Made by a program: the position numbers and the translations under genes
In this document: one piece after another, positions 53,169-63,500 of the stretch
Numbering within the stretch: the first letter of the stretch is position 1
Layout: every line of letters begins with the position of its first letter
NCBI GenBank assembly: GCA_016720835.1
Contig: JADKJW010000003.1
Span: 1 to 64,000 of the forward strand
From: Ignavibacteria bacterium
GTDB taxonomy: Bacteria; Bacteroidota; Ignavibacteria; SZUA-365
DNA: 64,000 bases
Reading direction: 5' to 3'
The notes under the pieces: model-generated
What the model saw: only the letters and a program-made list of their open reading frames with translations
What the model was told of the DNA's origin: nothing
The model's database searches: none

Positions 53169-54788
53169 TTACGGCACGCGGATGCTCACGCCCGTCGGCG
53201 CCGATGCCCGGAAATGCGCGAGCGCCTTCGCGATCGTGTCCGCGGCCGCGGGGGTCGTGCCGAGAAATTCGACCGTCGAATCCGCGCAGCCATGGTTGTC
53301 CGCGATGCGCATGGTGCCCGCCGTGTGCAGCGTTGCGGGGAGCTCCGTCCCGCCGTTCGCCCACGCGTCCGTGAACCAGGACCGGTACACCATGACGGTG
53401 GTGATCCGTCCGGCGCGAAGGAGGGAATCGAGCGTTGCCGGAGAGTACCGGCGTTCGCGCCGCAGGCCGGTCACCGCGTTCGACCCGAGTCCGAAGGCGT
53501 CGAGCACATGCGCGTCCGTGTAAAACGCGAGGCAGCCGATGTCGTTCGCGGCGATGCGAGGATGCGGACCGAGTTCATCCCGGACGAAGCGCGCCATCTG
53601 GTATTGCTGGCGGTAGATCGAGAGACTCGCGGGCACGCAGGTTTCGAGCGCGAACGTGGCGCGCACATGCACGGACCAGAAGATCGGAATGAGCGCCACG
53701 GCGGACAGCATCGCGGTGGCCAGCAAGACCGGGTTCCGCGCCGGGAGGGCCCATTGCCGCTTCAGAAACAACGCCGAGGCGCAGAACGCGAAGAGCGTCC
53801 CGGCGCCTAGGAGATACGCTTCGTACCGGTAGAAGAACCCGATCGCCGCGAACTGCAGCTGCAGATACACCCCGCCCGCGATGAGCAGCGCCAACGGCAG
53901 GAGGACCTTCCGCGATACGCGCGAAAGCAGCGCGGTGAAGGCCATGGCCGCCAAGAGCGACATCAGGTGCGCGTAGAGGTCGAGGTCCTGGACACCGCGC
54001 AGGAACAGGGTGCGCATCAGCCGCCGCGTGCCGCGGGCTTCCGGAAATTTCCCCTTCAGCATCAGCGAGTTCGGAAGAAACCAGCCGCCGTGCGCCAGCG
54101 ACCACAGGCCGAAGATGCAGACCGGCACCAGCGCGGCGCCGAGGATGACGAACGCCAGTCTCGTCTTGCGCGTGACGACGAACACCACGGCGAGCAGGAC
54201 CACGAGGAACAGGGACTCATACCGGAACGACACCGCGAGCGCGGCGGCGGCGGCGAGCGCGAGCCCGGACTGCGCGCGTTCCCCCTCGAGACTGTCGATT
54301 GCGATACGCAACAGCAACAGGACGGAGAAGAGATGCGCCATGTGTTCGAGGCCCGCAAACGCGACCGGAATCATCGGCGTGAGATACACCAGCGCGAGAC
54401 AGGCGACCGAGGACGCGATCGCCCCGAGTCCAAGCCGCCGCGCGATGGACGAGGCCACGGCGATCGCGAGCACGCCGAAGAGCAGGTTCCATGCGAGCGG
54501 CAGCCATTCGCGCGCTCCCGCGACAGCAAAGCTTCCCGCGAGCAGGAAGGTCCAGAGCGGCGAGGAACTGGCGGCCGCGAAGGTGCCGGAACCCGGCGCG
54601 TACACGCCATTTTCCACCAGATTCTTCGCCATCGCCATGTGGATGTACGGATCGTCGAGCGGATGGACGAAATGCCCGTCGTTCGCCGCGATGGAAAGTG
54701 AAGCGATGCGCCACACGCCGAACAGGAACACCGCCGACGCGATGACGGATGGAACACCGCGCGAGAGGCGCGTCACCTCAATGCTCAC
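53169..54788 (-). CDS. GT-C-like polytopic membrane protein
   Basis: 539 residues with about ten to eleven membrane helices. The first periplasmic loop contains HPLDDPYIHMAMAKNLVENG, the acidic pattern (DD/DP) of lipid-linked-sugar GT-C glycosyltransferases. A C-terminal soluble periplasmic domain of ~150 residues follows (IAANDIGCLAFYTDAHVLDA). Related proteins act in glycosylation of surface molecules or glycolipids. Donor and acceptor unknown. Its stop is 25 bases after HydE (convergent) and its start is 24 bases downstream of the C25 peptidase stop. Confidence 0.8.
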   Translation of the reverse strand: MSIEVTRLSRGVPSVIASAVFLFGVWRIASLSIAANDGHFVHPLDDPYIHMAMAKNLVENGVYAPGSGTFAAASSSPLWTFLLAGSFAVAGAREWLPLAWNLLFGVLAIAVASSIARRLGLGAIASSVACLALVYLTPMIPVAFAGLEHMAHLFSVLLLLRIAIDSLEGERAQSGLALAAAAALAVSFRYESLFLVVLLAVVFVVTRKTRLAFVILGAALVPVCIFGLWSLAHGGWFLPNSLMLKGKFPEARGTRRLMRTLFLRGVQDLDLYAHLMSLLAAMAFTALLSRVSRKVLLPLALLIAGGVYLQLQFAAIGFFYRYEAYLLGAGTLFAFCASALFLKRQWALPARNPVLLATAMLSAVALIPIFWSVHVRATFALETCVPASLSIYRQQYQMARFVRDELGPHPRIAANDIGCLAFYTDAHVLDAFGLGSNAVTGLRRERRYSPATLDSLLRAGRITTVMVYRSWFTDAWANGGTELPATLHTAGTMRIADNHGCADSTVEFLGTTPAAADTIAKALAHFRASAPTGVSIRVP

Positions 54789-54812
54789 ATCTCACGTCCG
54801 CAGGCGTACATC

Positions 54813-57800
54813 TCATTGGAGTATCGCAAGCTTGCCGATATGTTCGAACGCCGCGCCCTGCATCTTGGAGATGATCTTGTAGAAGTACACCCCGTTCGCG
54901 AGCGCGTCGCCGTCCTCGTCCCTGCCATCCCACGGCACGGCATTGTAACCGATGCGGAGCTGGTCGGGAGCGACGCTCATCTTTCTGATCATGCGGCCCG
55001 CAACCGTGTAGACCTTGATGTCGAGCCCGTCTGGCGCCTGCGCGCCGGTGAGCACGAAGAGGAAGGACGTCCCGCCCTTCGCGGGATTCGGGTAGGTGTA
55101 GACTTCCTTCAAGGCGTTGTCCGCCGTCACGCGTACGAGCACCCGCATGTCCTCCTGCAGCGCCTTGTTGCCGCCGACATCCGCGGCGTTGAAGGTGAAG
55201 TAATGGTCACCCGGAGTGAGCGTCGGCGTGAAGACGAAGCGCGCGTCCCGTCCCTGCGCCGCGGGCGTAAACGCGACGATGGATGAATCGCAGGGAATGG
55301 GCTTGTCGTCGAGCGTGACGGTGAAGGCGTCCGAGCAGATCGTCACGAAGGCCGGACTGAGGTCCTTGAGCGCGAGTGCGACCTGCGGCGTGGCGCGGAC
55401 GTAATCGCCGTTCATCGGCGGAGCGTTGTCGATCAGCACCTCGAGCAGCGGGCGCGTCGTGTCGAGATTCACGAAGACGCGCGTGTCGAAGAAGTTGTTG
55501 TCCTCGAACTGCTCGCGCACCGCGTTGTCGCGGTCCACCTCCACGAACAGGCGGCAGGCACGCGCGAGTGTTCCGGTCGGGATCCCCACGGTGGTGTCGT
55601 GCCAGGTGGCACGCGAAAGTCCCGCGACCGTGTACGACAGAACGGGACGGCGCACATTGTCCTCCCCGACGACGTCGACGTGCACCGGGAAGGACCGGGC
55701 ATCGGCATCGCCGGTATTCAACACGCCGATACGGATGGTTGCGGGCGCCCCTCTGCTGACCGTGTCGGTGAGCATCAGCACGGACTGGTAGTTGACCGCG
55801 AGTTCGGCGCGCTGCTGATAGTCGACGGCCCAGGAGCGTATGGCGGGCTGCGTCTCGCTCAGCTTCGGCGCAATCACCGCGGCGAGCCGAATCATCGGAT
55901 ACAGCGACGCATCGATGGACGAGAGATCGATGGTGACGGGATTCGGTGAGGACAGCAGCGTTTTCTCCGCACCGAGCGTATCGACACCGATGACGGACAC
56001 GGCGATCACCGACGAATCCACGGCGGTGCGTCGCAGCGTGGCGGCGCGCCATTTCTCGGCGGGACCGATGGGCGGCGATACGATGCGGGCGCTGTCGGGC
56101 CGGATGGTGAGCAAAGTATCGATGGAAATGCTGCCCTTCTTGCTGGTCATGTACGCTTCCGGAATAGTGCCGACGGCCGCTCCGCGCCATCCGATCATGC
56201 CCCAGGAACCGTACTGCCCCCCGTTGGCGAGGCTGTCGATCTTCTTGCTCCCGAATACCCGCAGCGCGTTAACGAGTCCGCTCGCGCGCCGAGAGGGTTC
56301 GTCGGAACATGTCACCGCGATAAGTTCGCCCGCCTTGACGGAATCCAGAAACGTCGTGAATTCCGTCACTGCCGCGGCGTAATTGTAGGTATCGAAATAC
56401 TGCTGCCGCAGTAATTCGAGCGACACGCTGTCGAACACGGCGATCGCGTAGCCCGTGAAGTACGTCGTCTTGAGCACATTGAATCCGTCGACAAGAACGC
56501 TTCCGTAGGATCCGTCGAATTTACCCGCCGACATGACGCCCAGTGTCCGTTTCGGTGGAAGCACGGACATGCCCTTGTCCTCGTAGTAGAGAGCACGGCG
56601 CTTCTCGCAGCGCGAGAATTCGGCGGAATCGCGCTGGATGAACGGCGCGACGACCTCGCCGCGCCAGAATGCGTAGGGACCGGCGTAGCGCTTGTCGCCG
56701 AGTCCGAGCGAGGCGCGCCAGTACCATTTTCCCTGCGCGGGCAGCATGGAGAGCGGCGCGAGCGTGGAGACGGTTTTTCCATACGCGGTCTTCGCGCTGA
56801 TCGCGGAAAGAAAATGCGTCTCGCGGTCGAACTCAAACACGACATCCGGTATGGCGCCGGGATCGGAGAGCGGATTGAGGACGCGGATCTCCGCGAGCGA
56901 GCCCGAACTCGCCGCGATCGGCTCATTCACGGCCTTGATGTGCGTGCTGTACACGAAGTACTCGAGCTCTGCGACGTTGTCGCCCTCGTCCGATTCCCCG
57001 AGGACGCCGTTGGCATCCAGGGTCACGCGGAGCGTCCGCGTTCCCACTATTCCCCGCGCCGCAACGCCGAACCGGAGCGTATCGTTGAGCGCGGGCACGA
57101 CGACGGTGACCGAGACGGAGGAGAGAGTCTTCCCGCCCGAGATATCCTCCACGCGCACGGACACGCTGTCGCCGGCCGAAGTCCCGTAGTTCCAGTACGC
57201 GATCGCGAAACGCAGAGAGTCCATTGCGTCGGTGAACAGCTCGGTGGCAGGCAACATCCATTCGCGCTTCGCGACCAGATTGGCCTGCGTCGGAAACGGG
57301 ATGCGAACGATCGGATCGCCGACGAGCGTGTTGCAGCGGATAGCCACGCTGTTGACGTCGGAAAGGCCGAACCGGGACAGCATCTCGGCCTTTGCGAAGC
57401 GATGGGCCTCGCCGATGGAGGAGATGCGGTCGCGAATCAACGCGCCGTAGAAGAGGTCGGGAAGCGCCTGCGTAATGCTCTCGAAGCCAAGCGATGAATT
57501 GCCCACGTAGGCGATGGCCTGCCCGTCCGTGTACGAGACGAACTTTTCCGAAAATGACACGACGTCGGGTTCGGCGAACTTGCCCGTCGAGCAGCCGAAA
57601 TCCGTCACGAGGGACGACCGGTCACGCGTGTTGTTGAGCTGGGACGCTTCCTGAATGCCGTTGTCCCAGGTGTCGACTCCGCTGTGTCCGATGTAGGAGA
57701 TCGCGATGCCGCCGTTGCCGATGGCGTTCCGGATATACTCCGTGCTGAACGGCCCGAAGCTCGTGGGCGGTTCGATCGTCTTGTAGAAATGATAGGCCTG

Positions 57801-59675
57801 CCCCCCCAGAGGAGGAGGCGTGATGAAGTTTCCGATGACGGACAGGTTCGCGTGGCGGAGCATCTCCATCGCGTCCTCGCCCTTTTTTGCGTCGCCGCCC
57901 GTGAAGTGGATCGTGGTCTTGTTCCAGATATCGGGCGTCATCGTCAGATATTTCCGGTGTTTCTCCAGATAGGCTCGGAACTGCTCCTCGCTCGACACGG
58001 GGAGCCTGCCGACCGACATCGCCGGGCGCAGCGCGAGCGAATCGAAGGACACAAACCAGGTGTCGCTGACCGGGTATCCGTAACTCGGCACGTAGTTCTT
58101 CACGTAGCGGCTTGCCTTGTCCTTGTAGTTCCAGTTGGCATCGCCCGCGAGGAGCAGGAACGCGGGCGGCAGCTGTGCCCATGTCGACCGGGCATCGAGG
58201 AGGAACACCTTGATGGCCTCGGGATTGAAGCAACCGAAGCTGTAGTTGTCGTAGATATCCTCCACCGTCACGACGCGCGCGACGACGGGGTATTTCGATT
58301 CGATGAACTGGCGATACTCCTCCGCGGCGGTCGCGAAGGCTTTGGCGGTGATGATCAGATATCCGGCCTGACGGGAGGTTTCCCGGAGCTTCTCGACGCG
58401 CAGCGTGCCGCCGGCGAACGGCTCCACCATCGCGGCGGTTGACGAAAGTTCGTAGCGCACCCCCGCCGCCGCGGTATCGGTGAAAACCGCGGTCGTGGGC
58501 TCCGTTGCCGGGAACTGGACGTTGCCAACGCGCGCGGTCCCGAACGGCGAAATTTTCAGAACCGCGATGTCCTGCGTTGTCACGCCCTGAATCTTGAAGG
58601 TCCGCAATCCCGTCCCGTGCGCGGAATCGACGGTGAAGGATAACCTGTCGCCTGAGGGCAGGAGGGTGCGTGGATATTCGACTTCGAACCAGTCGGTCGT
58701 GATCTGGCTGATCAGCGGCGGTCGCAACCAGACGTTGGTGACGTAGAGCGTGTCGTTCCCGTCGTGCAGATTTCCGGGAGGGATCGTGGCGGTCACGAGT
58801 CCCTGCTTGTCGATCTCGAATTCGGTGGAGTCCAGCGCGGTCGCGGCGTTCGTCCCTGCCGTGACACGGAATTGGGGCGTTTGCGGATCGAAGGAGACCC
58901 AGCATCCGACCTTCACCCAGAGACGTCCGGGAAACTCGGGCCGCAATGCGGTGACGGGGAACACGAATCTCCGCTGCTGGCCGTGCTTGCAATAGCCCTC
59001 GTGCCAGGTGTCTTCCGACGTCCAGTCCGAGTTCTGTATCCGGAGCGTGTTCGTTGTGAACGGGTGAAATTCGCTGTCCGGCTCCAGATGCCACAGATAA
59101 TATGCCCAGTCGAGCGTGTCGGCGGCCGTGCCCTGCGCGGTGAACGATGCAATTCTGGACGGGGCCACCGTCTGCACGATCCAGTATGCCGTCGAATCCG
59201 TGTACAAGTTCATCGTGCTCGGATACGGGTCGTCGAGCTCGTCGGGAGCCGGGACCTTGCGGTAGCCGTTTTCATTGTAGTTCCGCTGTCCCGCGAACAC
59301 GAAATAATCCGCGGCATCGAAGGTGCCGTCCTCCATGCCCACCGCGAGCATCGGAATCTCTTTCCCTTTCCTGAATAATGCGAGGGTTGCGGGATTCACG
59401 CCGGCGACGGCGAATCCGGAAGCCTGAAACCAGTCCCTGGTGAGCCTGTGGAGGCCGTCCGTCTTCACGTGAAAACGGAGAACCGGATCCGAATAGTTGA
59501 GCCAGGCGCCGCTGGTGTCGAGACTCACGCTTCGCTGGATGAAGCGGAAGCTGCTGTACGGCGGCGTGTCCTCCAACGGTGCCGGCGCTCCCGTCTGCGC
59601 CGCCGCGCCGAAGGTGGTCAGGAGGAAGAGTATCGCGGCGATCTCACCGGTACGGAATCTGCTGCATCGTCTCAT
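54813..59675 (-). CDS. Peptidase C25 (gingipain-type) secreted protease with T9SS/FlgD-like C-terminus
   Basis: 1620 residues. Signal peptide IAAILFLLTTFGAAA. N-terminal beta-rich region (about 30-430) resembling PorU-type pre-domains. The C25 caspase-like domain (about 440-770) has the catalytic dyad His664 (YIGHSGVDTWDNG) and Cys695 (TDFGCSTGKFAEPD), spacing of 31 as in gingipains. The long C-terminal part holds Ig-like and CARDB-like repeats, and the last 90 residues are a FlgD/type A sorting domain (YPNPAKGGTSFLFVL, ANGVYFYKI, GKLAILQ). Extracellular cysteine protease of the T9SS group; the T9SS sortase PorU is a homologue and remains an alternative because of the N-domain. Confidence 0.9.
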   Translation of the reverse strand: MRRCSRFRTGEIAAILFLLTTFGAAAQTGAPAPLEDTPPYSSFRFIQRSVSLDTSGAWLNYSDPVLRFHVKTDGLHRLTRDWFQASGFAVAGVNPATLALFRKGKEIPMLAVGMEDGTFDAADYFVFAGQRNYNENGYRKVPAPDELDDPYPSTMNLYTDSTAYWIVQTVAPSRIASFTAQGTAADTLDWAYYLWHLEPDSEFHPFTTNTLRIQNSDWTSEDTWHEGYCKHGQQRRFVFPVTALRPEFPGRLWVKVGCWVSFDPQTPQFRVTAGTNAATALDSTEFEIDKQGLVTATIPPGNLHDGNDTLYVTNVWLRPPLISQITTDWFEVEYPRTLLPSGDRLSFTVDSAHGTGLRTFKIQGVTTQDIAVLKISPFGTARVGNVQFPATEPTTAVFTDTAAAGVRYELSSTAAMVEPFAGGTLRVEKLRETSRQAGYLIITAKAFATAAEEYRQFIESKYPVVARVVTVEDIYDNYSFGCFNPEAIKVFLLDARSTWAQLPPAFLLLAGDANWNYKDKASRYVKNYVPSYGYPVSDTWFVSFDSLALRPAMSVGRLPVSSEEQFRAYLEKHRKYLTMTPDIWNKTTIHFTGGDAKKGEDAMEMLRHANLSVIGNFITPPPLGGQAYHFYKTIEPPTSFGPFSTEYIRNAIGNGGIAISYIGHSGVDTWDNGIQEASQLNNTRDRSSLVTDFGCSTGKFAEPDVVSFSEKFVSYTDGQAIAYVGNSSLGFESITQALPDLFYGALIRDRISSIGEAHRFAKAEMLSRFGLSDVNSVAIRCNTLVGDPIVRIPFPTQANLVAKREWMLPATELFTDAMDSLRFAIAYWNYGTSAGDSVSVRVEDISGGKTLSSVSVTVVVPALNDTLRFGVAARGIVGTRTLRVTLDANGVLGESDEGDNVAELEYFVYSTHIKAVNEPIAASSGSLAEIRVLNPLSDPGAIPDVVFEFDRETHFLSAISAKTAYGKTVSTLAPLSMLPAQGKWYWRASLGLGDKRYAGPYAFWRGEVVAPFIQRDSAEFSRCEKRRALYYEDKGMSVLPPKRTLGVMSAGKFDGSYGSVLVDGFNVLKTTYFTGYAIAVFDSVSLELLRQQYFDTYNYAAAVTEFTTFLDSVKAGELIAVTCSDEPSRRASGLVNALRVFGSKKIDSLANGGQYGSWGMIGWRGAAVGTIPEAYMTSKKGSISIDTLLTIRPDSARIVSPPIGPAEKWRAATLRRTAVDSSVIAVSVIGVDTLGAEKTLLSSPNPVTIDLSSIDASLYPMIRLAAVIAPKLSETQPAIRSWAVDYQQRAELAVNYQSVLMLTDTVSRGAPATIRIGVLNTGDADARSFPVHVDVVGEDNVRRPVLSYTVAGLSRATWHDTTVGIPTGTLARACRLFVEVDRDNAVREQFEDNNFFDTRVFVNLDTTRPLLEVLIDNAPPMNGDYVRATPQVALALKDLSPAFVTICSDAFTVTLDDKPIPCDSSIVAFTPAAQGRDARFVFTPTLTPGDHYFTFNAADVGGNKALQEDMRVLVRVTADNALKEVYTYPNPAKGGTSFLFVLTGAQAPDGLDIKVYTVAGRMIRKMSVAPDQLRIGYNAVPWDGRDEDGDALANGVYFYKIISKMQGAAFEHIGKLAILQ

Positions 59676-59772
59676 GCATCCGCCTTTGTTCGTTTCACGG
59701 CTGTTTCATGCGTGTGTGTGATGGATGTGAAAATGTACGTCAATCCCGCGACTATCGCGAGTGCGGCACCCT

Positions 59773-60555
59773 TCAACGCTCCGGGTGTCCGACATTCCAG
59801 AAAAAGCCCCGCTTTCGCCGGTCCTCGCGGAACGCGTCGAGCGCCGACCTGTCGAGGACGAACGACGCCATGGGAGCCTCGCCGATAGGCGTAAAGAATG
59901 TGTTCGGATCGAGACCCGTCGGATCGGCGAAACCTCCGACGCCGCTGGCGAACAGCGACGGGAGCTGCGAAGGATGCCCCCAATCACTGATCCCCACGTA
60001 GACGCCGAACTCGTAGGCGCGCGTCACCGCGAGATGACGCCACAGGTCGCGCGAGTAGTCCGGAGCGGACTTCCTCGTGACGGACAACGCGGGAACCAGC
60101 ACGAGATCGGGCAGGACGGTCGCTCGCGCGAAGAGGTCGCTGAACCAGAAATCCGCGCAGACGAGCGTCAGGATGCGCAGTCCCGCGAGTTCGAACTCGC
60201 CGAGGATGACTCCCGGACGCACGCGCGCGCGCTCGTCCGCATACGGACGCAGCTTGTCGTACCGCCCCGCCGTCGCGCCGTCGGGGGTCACCGCGATGCC
60301 CGTGTTGACCCGCCCCTCGCCGCGCGCTTCGTGATGCGATCCGCCCACGATGTTGCAGCCGAATTCGCGCGCCAGGCCGGACACGAACGACATGTACCCC
60401 GCCGCGTCGCCGTCGAAGGCGATGTGCTCGGGCAGAACCACGATGTCTTCGTCACCCAGCGCTCCGTGCAACGGGAGCAGGGCCGCATGAATCGCATCCG
60501 CGGAATGCCGCGTGTCGAAGGCCTTGAGCTGGGGCTGGGTGAGAATCAGTCGCAT
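59773..60555 (-). CDS. Nitrilase/carbon-nitrogen hydrolase family protein
   Basis: 260 residues from ATG 60555. Catalytic triad of the family: Glu43 (VVLPEHIAF), Lys101 (GRYDKLRPYADE) and Cys133 (LTLVCADFW). Alpha-beta-beta-alpha sandwich layout throughout. Amidase rather than nitrilase is usual for this length, and the substrate cannot be named. Cytoplasmic. 14 bases separate it from the stop of the downstream-facing T9SS cargo gene, so it is likely in its transcript. Confidence 0.88.
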   Translation of the reverse strand: MRLILTQPQLKAFDTRHSADAIHAALLPLHGALGDEDIVVLPEHIAFDGDAAGYMSFVSGLAREFGCNIVGGSHHEARGEGRVNTGIAVTPDGATAGRYDKLRPYADERARVRPGVILGEFELAGLRILTLVCADFWFSDLFARATVLPDLVLVPALSVTRKSAPDYSRDLWRHLAVTRAYEFGVYVGISDWGHPSQLPSLFASGVGGFADPTGLDPNTFFTPIGEAPMASFVLDRSALDAFREDRRKRGFFWNVGHPER

Positions 60556-60569
60556 CGGGATCGCGCGGC

Positions 60570-63500
60570 TTACTTCATCAGCGTCATCACCCGTTGCAGC
60601 GTCATCGTCGGCGTGACGAGCACGCAGAGGTAGATTCCCGAGGCCAGACCCGTCGCATCGAAGCGCGCCGTGTAGCGCCCCGGAGCGCGCAGGCCGCTCT
60701 CCAGCACCGCGACGCGCCTCCCGAGCATGTCGAGGACCGCGAGCTGCATCTCGCCCGCTTCCGCGATGCCGTATTCGATGTCCGTGGACGGGTTGAACGG
60801 ATTGGGCGTGTTCTGCGCGAGAAACGCCTTCACGCTCCCGTCGAACAGACGCGTCCCGCCTTCGCGGCACACGTTGGTCAGAAGAAAGACGCCTGGCACG
60901 GTCGTGATCGAGAGCGCGCCACCGACACCCGCGGCGCTGTCGAGCAGCAGCGGACTCGTCTCCGCCATCCCAAGCATCGCGCGGAAACGCAGCGTCACCA
61001 GCACGCCGCGCGCATCGGGAAGCAGCGGCAGCGAGAGCGGGATGCTCCGGTCGTTGCCCGACAGGATTCCGGACGGGATGGACACCGGCGAGAGCAGGTC
61101 CGCGCGCGCGCGGAATACCGCGCGTATCCCCGTCGCGCCGAACAACTTCGGATTCACGCTGCTGCGCAAATACACCGGGACGTCGACCAGCTCGCCGGGG
61201 GCGCCCCGCACGGTGTCGATTTCCAACGTGATGGAGGCCGTCCCGCGGGTGCCGCGGACCAGCGACGCTGCGGCCTCGCAGCCCGGGTCGTAATTCAGGA
61301 TCAGGCTGTCCGAATACGTGCCGTCCGTCCCCGGATCGGTGAAGCGCACCCGCACCATCGCCGTGCCACCCGGAGGAACGATCGCGGGAATTCCGGAGAC
61401 AATGCTGAACGGTGTCCCGATGCGGAACGCCGCGGAACGCACCGTGATGGCGATGCTGCCGGTGTTGCGGATTTCCACGTCCCGCGTCGCGGGCAGGCTG
61501 TCGGTCGAGAGCAGTCCGAAATCCGCGCCTGCCGCGGCGAGGCTCGCGGAATCTCTCCGCCCGTCCATCGCGAGCAACAACGGCACGCCGCAGGGCTGCG
61601 CGACGGTCGAGAGCACGCCCGCATCCGCGCCGGCTGCTCCCGGTGTATACCGGACCGTAACATCCTTTTTCTCGCCCGGCGCCAGGGTCAGGGGAAATGG
61701 CGGCGCGGGCACGGTGAAATGCGCGTCCCCGGAGACCGGAGCCGCGAGCGTGACCGGCGCAGTGCCGGTGTTCTCGATGGTCCAGATCGTGTCGGCAACG
61801 TCGCCGGCACACAGGAGAGGCCGGAAGGAAAGCGTCTGGGCCGCGCGCACCGCGACGCTGTCGGCGCGGGCCGAAAGCGGCACCGTGACCGTCCTGTCGC
61901 AGTACGCGCTGCCGGTACGGAAGGTCACGCTACCGGCGACGGTGTTCCCCGCGACGGACGGAGTGTACCGGATGCGCACGCGCAACGTCCGCGTCACCGG
62001 ATCGAGATTGTACGGAAATGCGGAAGGCGGCGGGGAGAGGAGCGAGAACGAGGGATCCGAAAATTGCGGCGCCTGCACCTGCAGCAGCGAGGTCCCGGTG
62101 TTGACAATGGTGACCGTCGTGTCGGATTGCCTGGCGACACAGAGGAGGATGTCAGGAAAGGCGACCGAGGCTTCCGCCGCGGCGAGGCCCGCGCTGTCCT
62201 TCCTTGCCGACAGCGCGATGCGCCAGGGATTGTTCACCGCCGCCGTATCGGAGTTCGCGACCAGCAGCGTATCGGTGAACAGCCCTGTCGCCAGAGGCGG
62301 AGGCGTGCAACGCAGGACGAACGCGAGGGAATCGTGCGGCGCGATGGTGGCCGGAAATGCCCCCGGCTGCAGGAGACGGAACGCGCTTCCCGGTTTCAGG
62401 GTCGCGCCGCGGAGTTCCAGCGGACCTTCACCGTCGTTGCGCACGAACACGGTGTCCGTCCGCTCGTTGGCGCAGAGCATGCCGTCGAAGAGCAGCGCGC
62501 CCGACCCGGCGATGCGCGGATACGCTTTGTACACCAGCACATTCGCGGCAGCCTGGGAGAACACCCAGGACGGCTCCGCCGTGTACGGTCCCGACTGCGG
62601 ATTCGGCACTTCCTGCGCGGCAGCCAGGTAGTACACGTCGTCCGTTCCCGGCAACGTCGCCGGGAACGACCATGCGTTGTTCGTGTAGGAGGAGACTTCC
62701 CCGAGCACCGTCCAGGGAATGGACGCGGACTTGACGAAGAGACGGATGCGGTTGCCGTCCCCTGTGCCGGTCAGGACGAAGGAACGCGGCACGTAGCGCG
62801 ACGTGTCGGTGGAGGGACCGCGGAAGTTAGACGCCGTGGACGGCGCGATCACGATCGTGTTGCGGGGACCGTCGAGGCGCACGCGTCCGGCGCCGCCCGG
62901 AATGCTGGTCGCTCCGCCGCGCGCGCTCAGTTGCGCGGTCTCGAACAGGAGTTTCGTTTCTATGCTCACCGCCCCGCCCGACCCCGAACCGCCGGGACCA
63001 TTCGGCCGCACCTGTCCGTCACCGCCATTTGCGCTCATGAGGATCGAGGTCACGCTGGTGGCGGACAGGCGCAGTGCGCCGCCGCCGCCGCCGCCTTCAC
63101 CCGAGCACACCGAGAACCCCTGCGGATTGCCGCCCGCGCCGCCCGATCCGCCCGCGAGAGGAACGAGCGCGGCATTGCCGTGCGCGTTTCCGCCGTTGCC
63201 CGCGCTGACGGTTTGTCCGGCCGTCGCGTACCCGCCGCCGCCGCCGCCGCGCGTCTGCTGCTGGCCGCTGCCGCCGCCATGGCCGCCCGGCGGATTGCAG
63301 CCCCCGCCGTCGTTGCATCCCACGCCCGAAAGGCCGAAGGGATGGCCCGTGCCTCCGCCCGCGGCTTCATACGCGGGAGCGGTTGCTCCCGGGACGCCGT
63401 TGAGCGACGTGCCGGTGTTGTTCACCTTCGAACCGGTGGAGACTCCCGGCTCCTGAAAGATGTCGGAACTCAACGGAACGCCGGAGCCATTCCGGCCCCC

